Shown piece after piece: positions 57,011 to 64,000 of a DNA stretch of 64,000 bases (position 1 is its first letter; the number at the start of each line of letters is the position of its first letter). This DNA comes from Musa acuminata AAA Group (lineage: Eukaryota > Streptophyta > Magnoliopsida > Zingiberales > Musaceae): the NCBI RefSeq assembly GCF_036884655.1, contig NC_088344.1, forward strand, positions 33,065,001 through 33,129,000. Direction: 5' to 3'. The notes beneath the pieces were generated by a model. It was not told the origin of the DNA. It did not search any database and saw only the letters and a list, made by a program, of their open reading frames with translations. A program made the translations under genes and the position numbers.

Positions 57011-60000
57011 ATGACGGCTGATGCTGGCGAGTATAGTGTTAGATCTGGGGTCGAATTGGAGGGGACGGTGGGTCTGGGTTTAGAGATTGAGGGAGATCGG
57101 AAGGAGGGTGGGGATCCAAATGGCATTGCGTGCTGGGTTGGTGAGGAGAAGGATGGGGGTCGTGTTGGGCGGTCGGTGGTGGTGGAGAATGGAGGTTTCG
57201 ATAATTCACCGCGTAAGGATCTTGATTTGGACGTCAAAGTAGATCCAGAGGCCATCGGAGATCAGGAAACGAGCGAAGGGAATGAAGAGAACGGGGAATT
57301 GATTGTGGAGAATGGGGATGGTTACCATGAAGGTGTTGATCATGTGATAGAATTAGCAACGACTGGGGCTTCTGTTTGTAAGGACACCACAACCTTTGAC
57401 GATGTGAAAGAGGTAAACGTTGAAGCAGATTCAAAAGGAACTGTTGCTGAGGAAGGACATGCTGAGTCAGAGGCTGATGAACCGAAAGACAAAATCAATA
57501 TTGATATGCTTGGGGAGAAGGAAAGTGATGCAAAAGGTGGAATGTGTGAGGAGGAAGTGGAGATGAGCAAGGAGGAGGTGAATGTGGAGCTGTGCTCCGA
57601 GAATAATCAGGATCACTTGGTGGATAATGCTAAACTGGAAAACTTTAGGGACAAAAGTGAGGTTGAACTAGACTCAGCCACCATTGAGGAAGGAGAAAAA
57701 CAAGGAGGCGAGACCACAGTTGAGGAGATGAACCTTGAAGTAGAATCAGACGCAACTGTTGAAGTTGAAAAGAAGCCGGAGAATGCAGTTGCAGCGGTTA
57801 ATGACCACATGAGTTCAGGCTCCTCTGATGATGATGACAAAAAGCAAGAACCTGAGATCGTAGGCATTGGGACTGACCAACAAGAGGTACCAAAATCATC
57901 TACTGTAGAATGTAATGATCAAGAAGCAAAGATTATGGTCAATAATATCTACCATCAACTGGGACAGAAAGTAGTTGACAGAATGGATAGAAAGCTGGAG
58001 ATCGTTGCTGCTACTAGATATGATGATGGCGAAACAGATAAGATTGCACCTACTTTGGCCGAAGTAACAAAGGAGCCACGGTCCATGCCTTCTACACCAA
58101 ACAATCATGACCAAGTAGAGTCAGTTATTTCTGAATCCCAGTTTATGCGGACCAAAGATCAAGTAGAATCAGAATTAACTACTGAAGTAGAACCCGAGGA
58201 GGAGCTCAAGACTGGAGTGACAAATTTTGTGGACCAAGCTGAACCAACACCAGCTGCAGAAGTTGCAAAAGAACAGAAATCCAAGACCTCGGTAACAGAG
58301 ATTCTGCCATCTGAATCATCTGTTGAGCAAAAGGAAATGAGGTTGTTGAATGGATCCAATAATCTTTTGACACATAAATGCTTGGATAAAAATAGGACAG
58401 TCTTAGATGTCAATAAAAGAACCACTTTACAAACAGTAGATGACAGTGAATCATCTGAAAGTCAAAATGCCAAATATATCTCTGACAGTGATGCTAAGTT
58501 AAATAAGGCTGAAGCAGGCAGTGAACCCATCAAGAATTGTAACACTATTGTCATTGAACATTCTAATGATTTGCATCCTACAGAAGGTTCCAGCAGCTTA
58601 GATGTGCCTCATGTTGTCTACAAGGAAGTAGAAGTTCCTATTTCTATGGAAGAGCTGCTAGATGCCAGTGATCAATCCATTGGTAGTTGTACCCAACCTT
58701 GTGTTGAAGCAAGTCCTTCAGAAATGGAAGGTGGTAATTTCAGTGCAGTAGATGTGCCCAGCCCATTAGATACCAATAGTGGCATGCCAGTAGAATCATC
58801 GCAACTTGCAAATGCAGGTGAAAGCATGTCTGATTTTGCTAATACTTGTGCGGACATACAAGACAAATTAGGCAATGATGTAGCTGGAAGTGACAGTCAT
58901 GAAGCTGAAACTGGCTTTAATGTAGCTGTTGATCATGTTGACAAATTCAAATCTAACATTTCTTTGATCAGTTCTACTGAAGATGGACTATGTATGACTG
59001 TGAATGGCAATGAAGAAGCTGTGCAAGGGGAAGCTGGAGTTATTGAAGGGATTCAAGTCCCAACAAAAGATCCTAGTGCGTCAAACTTGGGAGGTGAGAA
59101 GGTGGACACTCCCTCGGGAAAACCCCAAGCGATTTACATAATTAGGGTACCAAGATATGTAGATGATCAGCTCTCATCAAAGATACAGATTGCTCAGTCA
59201 GAAGTGAATGAGAAAACACAAAGAAGGGACTCTATCAAAGTTGCTATTGAGAAGCAGAAGGTATTATTGCTTTTAGGTTCATGCTTATGAACTAATGTGG
59301 ATACATACTCTTAGTGTTACATCAAATATTTTTCTTGTGCTCATATAATTGAACTATCATACCCTTAGGTGACTTGTAATGAATTCTGGAAAAGGTTTGA
59401 AACTGCAAAAGCAGAAGAGAGAGCTGCAAGAGCTGCCGTTACTGCCAAGCGCCAACAGATAGATTCTGTCCAGTTAATGATGAACAAGTTGAAAAATGCT
59501 CATTCAATTGAGGAACTCCATGATAAGGTGAGACTTTCATGCAATCTTATGAAAACTGTTCAATTACCGGCCCTTCCTTTTAATACAACTTCAATTACAT
59601 GTTGTCACGTTCAGATACAAACCATGGAGTTCGAGCTTCAGCATGCAACCATGCCTTTGAAAGAAGAAAAGCAATACATACGTGAGCTTAAACAGTTGAG
59701 ACAACAGGTAGATCAACTCACTTCCAGTATGGGTTCAGAGGCAGAAATTGATGAGGTATTTGATCAAAAAGAGGTTGATGAGCGGTTCAAGGTACTTCTG
59801 GTCCACTTGTCGTCATTCGCTCGGTTCTTTTCTTTTTTTTTGCCAATTTTACTTACTCATAATGGTTTTTGCCTATAGAGTTTGAAGAAGGAACTAGAAC
59901 CTCTTAGAACTGAAGTGTCGCGAACTGAAGCAAATTCTGCTGCCGCCCGGAAGAAGTATGATGAACAACAACTTCTTCTGAAAGGTCTTCAACAACAATT

Positions 60001-62339
60001 TAAAGATGCTGATGCTGTTCGGCAGAAAGCATATGGGCATTGGCGAGAACTCAAAAATGTGTTAATCGAAAAGGTATGCTGTACTTCATCAGATTAAGAA
60101 TTGATTTGGTTTTATTCATCCTGAATCTTTACTGTGTGATTTGAAAAACCAAGGAATGCATTTTAGTAATCTATTCATCATTTTGCTTTTTCATATTAAA
60201 ATTTCAAGATCTAAAGCCTGATGGAGCAAATGGATGATATCTGTCTAAATAAATGCCTTGGCATACAGATTGATTCTCTTTGTTATGGTAATACAGGGTA
60301 AATTCTTTTGAGGATTCTATTGTAGTGCTAAAAATCTATGTTGTTTCTAGAGCAATGTCACCAACAGATCTAGCATTATTGCAAATAAAATTTCTCCTAG
60401 TTGATCTATATTTGGACCCACCAGTATACTATAAAGATGAATTACATATAGGAATATTCATTGTTTGGACTTCAAAATTTAACTGGGAACATGTAATAAG
60501 AAAAAATAGAACACTAAGAAATATAACTGGGAATTCAAAATTTAACTGGGAAAAATTTAACTGTCAGAAATATATAGGAATTTTTTGTATCAATATTAGT
60601 TCTTATTAGCTACTAAGAAATACTGCACACTTTAACCAAACCTTTTTCTCAACATCATAGAACTCTCTTATTGGTGTTCTGCATCGACTCATACCATTGG
60701 TTGACATGCTCCAAACAGGCCTCAACCTAAGAACTGAAACATCTAGCAGTTCAGCAATGTGCCTACCGCTCAATGATTATAGTTGAGATAACTTCTTTTG
60801 AACATTTCAAACATCAAATTGGTCTGTATATGTATCCTTAAATTACAGGATGTCATACACTTTCCAACTTGCTACATCAGTCTGAATTCACTAAAACCAT
60901 CATGTATACCTTAAAAAAAAATCTAGTTAATTATTTTTTTTCTGCAAGACAATAATATTTCTTTACATCTGCATTATGTCAGTTTCATCTTTATTAAAAA
61001 TAACTTTGATGCTGCTTGACTTCGTAGTGAAATGACCAATATCAATTATGTTGTTACAGTACAAACATTTTGGCATGTACAAGAATGATCAGAAATCTGC
61101 AGAAAACTATATATCTTCAAAAGATTTTGAGGGACTCCAGCTACATTGTAGCAAACAGGTATGTGTGCATTCTTTACTTTCTTTCATACTCGGGGAAGTT
61201 GCAACATACTGGTATTTGATGTTATCTAATTTGTTCCAGGTGGAAAAGGTAATGAATCTATGGAACAATGATGATGAGTTCCGCATGCAGTATGTTAGAT
61301 CGAACATGAATAGCACATTGAGAAGATTGAAGACATCTGATGGAAGATCCCTTGGCCCAGATGAGGAGCCACCTGTTCTTCGAAGCAACCAAGGCAAGGG
61401 TCCAAGCTTTCCTCTGCCACTGGCCAACATCAGTAATTCTGTTCCACCTGTGGCCTTGGAAGCAAAAATAGAAGCATCCAAAGGAGTAGATTTGTTTCCA
61501 ACTCTGCAAGCAGCAACAAAGAATCAGCCTGTTAAACCGAAAAAAACTGCAAAGCCTATTTCAGACAAGACCAAGGAAACTGTTGTTGCTAAGGTTTTGG
61601 ATAGAGAAGTTGAAAATAATGAAGTGGATAGTCGAACAAAGGAGGAAGAGGAGCGCATAAAGAAGGAAGAAGAATTGTTGAAGAAGGAAGAGGAATTAAG
61701 AAAGCAAAAGGCTGAGGCTGAGTTAAAAGAACAGTGCCGGTTAGAGCAGAGAGCTAAAGCCAAAGAGGCAGAAGAAAGGAAAAAGAGACAAGCTGAGAAG
61801 GCACATGCCCGAGCAGAATACCGGGCACAGAAGGAAGCTGAACTAAGAGAGAAGGTAACGCCATTCTATTCTTTGAACCTCCTTATAAAGTTAACGTTCC
61901 TTGGCTTATTCAATACAAAACCAAGCAAGCAAATATATAATTGAATATGAATCTTGTATTCACCATTTCATAAGTAGAAGCAATCCTCTCCTTTTCGCAG
62001 AAGAGAGCAAAGAAGCACAAAAAGAAAGGTGTGACTGGTGAAGACACTACAGTGAGTGGCGCTGAGGAAGACCCTGCTCCCTCTACTGAAACTAGTCCAC
62101 CTGAGGCTGCTCGGGAAGCTGATGTCACAGCAACAAAAAACAGACCTTCACGGCCAGTCGTCACGGCAAAGCAGTATAACAAGATACAGTCAATTCCTCT
62201 GCCACTTCGTAAGAAGGGTAAGCGAAAGATGGCTACATGGATGTGGGTGCTTCTAACAGTTCTGGTAGTACTCTTACTGTTTCTGGCAGGCAACTACATC
62301 TCCATTTCCGGTCTCACTTTCCCACAGTCTGCATTTTGA
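57011..62339 (+). CDS. Proton pump-interactor (PPI)-like coiled-coil protein with C-terminal membrane anchor, 7 coding exons
   Basis: Exons: 57011-59260, 59369-59527, 59615-59791, 59879-60073, 61060-61158, 61240-61854, 62001-62339. They join in phase to 3834 nt (1277 aa plus TGA). Residues 1-~700 are acidic, low-complexity and probably disordered. The conserved core starts near 707 (IYIIRVPRYVDDQL) and continues with long heptad-rich coiled coils (EFWKRFETAKAEERAARAA; KELEPLRTEVSRTEANSAAA). WRELKNVLIEK, NYISSKDFEGLQLHCSKQVE and MNLWNNDDEFRMQYVRSN follow, then a Lys/Glu charged helix (~1085-1170), a basic stretch (KKGKRKM) and a C-terminal membrane span (~1243-1265). This order is that of plant PPI1-type proteins, which bind the autoinhibitory C-terminus of plasma-membrane H+-ATPase and sit on ER or plasma membrane. 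The N-terminal extension is much longer than the ~600-aa Arabidopsis PPI1. Family assignment is strong; direct pump regulation is inference. Confidence 0.9.
60074..61059 (+). other. Intron 4 of the PPI-like gene with a 19-bp direct repeat
   Basis: TTCAAAATTTAACTGGGAA occurs exactly at 60471-60489 and 60534-60552. The rest is AT-rich without genes. Confidence 0.8.
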
Positions 62340-64000
62340 GCATATTCATATCACATGCATACATAAACATATATTTATAAGTTAAAGGTCTATAGGGGGT
62401 AAGAATGGCTGTCATTAATATAGTGACGACCATTCTTCTGTGCACTACTTGGCTGGTTATCCTTCTTTAGATTGCTTTCACTACTTCTGATTCATGGTTG
62501 GAGGTCTTCAATGATAGTAATGCATTTGTTGATTCAATGTTGACAATCAGTAACCTATTTGAGCTCATTATCATAGGGCATATTTAGTATCTTTTCCTGC
62601 GTTCCAAATGATTTATAAGTAGATTCATCAAACCTCTTTCGTGTGTTTCTTTTCTTTCCTCCTCCATACTTTTGCAATGAAATAAGTCTATGTGATTTAG
62701 TTCACTGTAGTAGTGATTGGTTCTTGGAATTAGCATTGCTGACTAATGTACTCTATTTAGGGGATCATAATTTTTGTTAGGAGAGACACCTCGCAACCTA
62801 GATTGTGCAAGATTGTTTATGTAGATCAAACGTTTTCTTTGCATAGCCATCACAAAATGCTCCTTGATGTGCATTAGTTGATTCTTATATGACTAGGGAA
62901 CTCCGAAATGGGTAGGGCGTGACCTCCAAGTTAGGGACTGAATCGAGTCTTGTTTGCTGCCCACACCCCCTTTAGATCAGCAGAAAGTTAAGGCCTTGGG
63001 CTTTCTATTCTATTGTTTTCGTGAGCAAACCATCGAAGTTGACTTTTATGTGCGTGATGGATGCCCACAACCTGCTAGATGAAGGCACCACCAAATCAAT
63101 CATAGAAAACTCTTATCCCAATCTGGCCCTGATGTGGTTATCATGAACATGACCTGTGAACATATAGATAAGAATAAAGTGTCTGATGAGAACATTGAAG
63201 CACAAAAGAACATGCCAAAAATGGGAACATAGAAAGGGGAATGTTCCCCATTTGTTACAGCAGAAAACAAAAATGAAATCCACCAATATTTATGATTCAG
63301 ATTTCCTTTTTCTTTTGTGTGTGTTTGTTTCATTTCTGGTGGGGTGAGATAAGTAACATTCTATTGTTTTAGTATCTAAAATTACTTTGTCATCTTATAG
63401 TTGAGCATCTATGGATCTCGCTATTATCTAAATTACAATGCACTAATCTTGTGCTAACATCAAACACACACACTTCTTGTTCTTGATGCCAAACCTAATG
63501 GGCCTAAAACAATTAACCGATATGCCTACCCCATTCAAGAAAATTTATGTTTGTTCCCTTATATTTGTTTTATTAAAAATGCACATTTCATTTTCCATTC
63601 AACTGATAAAAAAAAAAAGGAAGTGTGTACTTTGATGAGATATGACCATCTTGGTCTTGACTTGATCTATGGAGCATTGAACTAGTCAAAATTGTTTTGG
63701 ATGATAGACTCTACTTTTTTGTGTTTCAAGTCAAATGATTAGATGTAATTGATGTCTATATATAAGTACTAAAGGAGTACAATAGGCAGAAAGCTGACAA
63801 CATTCAATCATTGAATATAATCTGATGTAGCTTGAATTGTTCTAAACAAAAAAATTAATCCTTTTTAATTAAATGGAAGATAAAATAACGTTGGGTGAAT
63901 TCTTTGATCAAATTATATTTTCATTGGTGGCATACCTGACCTCATCCTCTCTCTCATCTTTTCATCCTATAGTAGTGACATGTTTTGATTGATAATATTT
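62340..64000. other. 3' flank of the PPI-like gene and intergenic sequence
   Basis: No further gene, RNA or transposon end is recognised up to the window edge. The antisense frame at 63100-63333 has no domain. Confidence 0.5.

Overview
This is plant nuclear DNA: intron-rich protein genes with GT-AG junctions, long AT-rich intergenic stretches, abundant (TA)n/(GA)n/(CA)n microsatellites and short non-autonomous DNA transposons in introns. A steep 5'-to-3' GC gradient (HMG-CoA reductase exon 1 and the single-exon AT-hook gene are very GC-rich, while introns are AT-rich) points to a monocot. The protein variants and the GTACCG-rich intronic repeats make me favour a non-grass commelinid such as banana/Ensete. 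That species assignment is inference, not proof.

Layout. (1) 195-582, minus strand: first coding exon of a two-AT-hook AHL DNA-binding protein that runs off the left edge. (2) 1.75-2.62 kb: very long TA/CA microsatellites. (3) 3913-12347, plus: complete 19-exon gene for the alpha (regulatory) subunit of PPi-dependent phosphofructokinase (PFP). (4) 16528-35770, plus: complete 13-coding-exon cation-chloride cotransporter (CCC/SLC12 type), with a probable 5'UTR exon near 13.5-13.87 kb. Its introns hold a hAT-like element, several Mutator-like insertions and other repeats. (5) 36.9-40.4 kb: AT-rich spacer with a diverged tandem duplication of about 1.0-1.1 kb. (6) 40586-44404, plus: complete 4-exon HMG-CoA reductase. 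(7) 45276-48128, plus: 3-exon gene for a 96-residue single-pass membrane protein of unknown function. (8) 51607-52491, plus: intronless one-AT-hook AHL gene. (9) 57011-62339, plus: 7-coding-exon proton-pump-interactor-like coiled-coil protein with a C-terminal membrane anchor.

For the multi-exon genes I joined exons by reading phase across each intron. The coding totals come out as whole codons (PFP-alpha 613 aa, CCC 986 aa, HMGR 574 aa, small protein 96 aa, PPI-like 1277 aa) with no internal stop. The genes are unrelated housekeeping, transport, isoprenoid and regulatory functions, so this is ordinary eukaryotic gene order and not an operon. I found no convincing new biological system. The most useful non-genic signals are the transposon insertions with readable target-site duplications inside the CCC gene, a 51-bp tandem repeat with palindromic cores inside one of them, and the intergenic tandem duplications.
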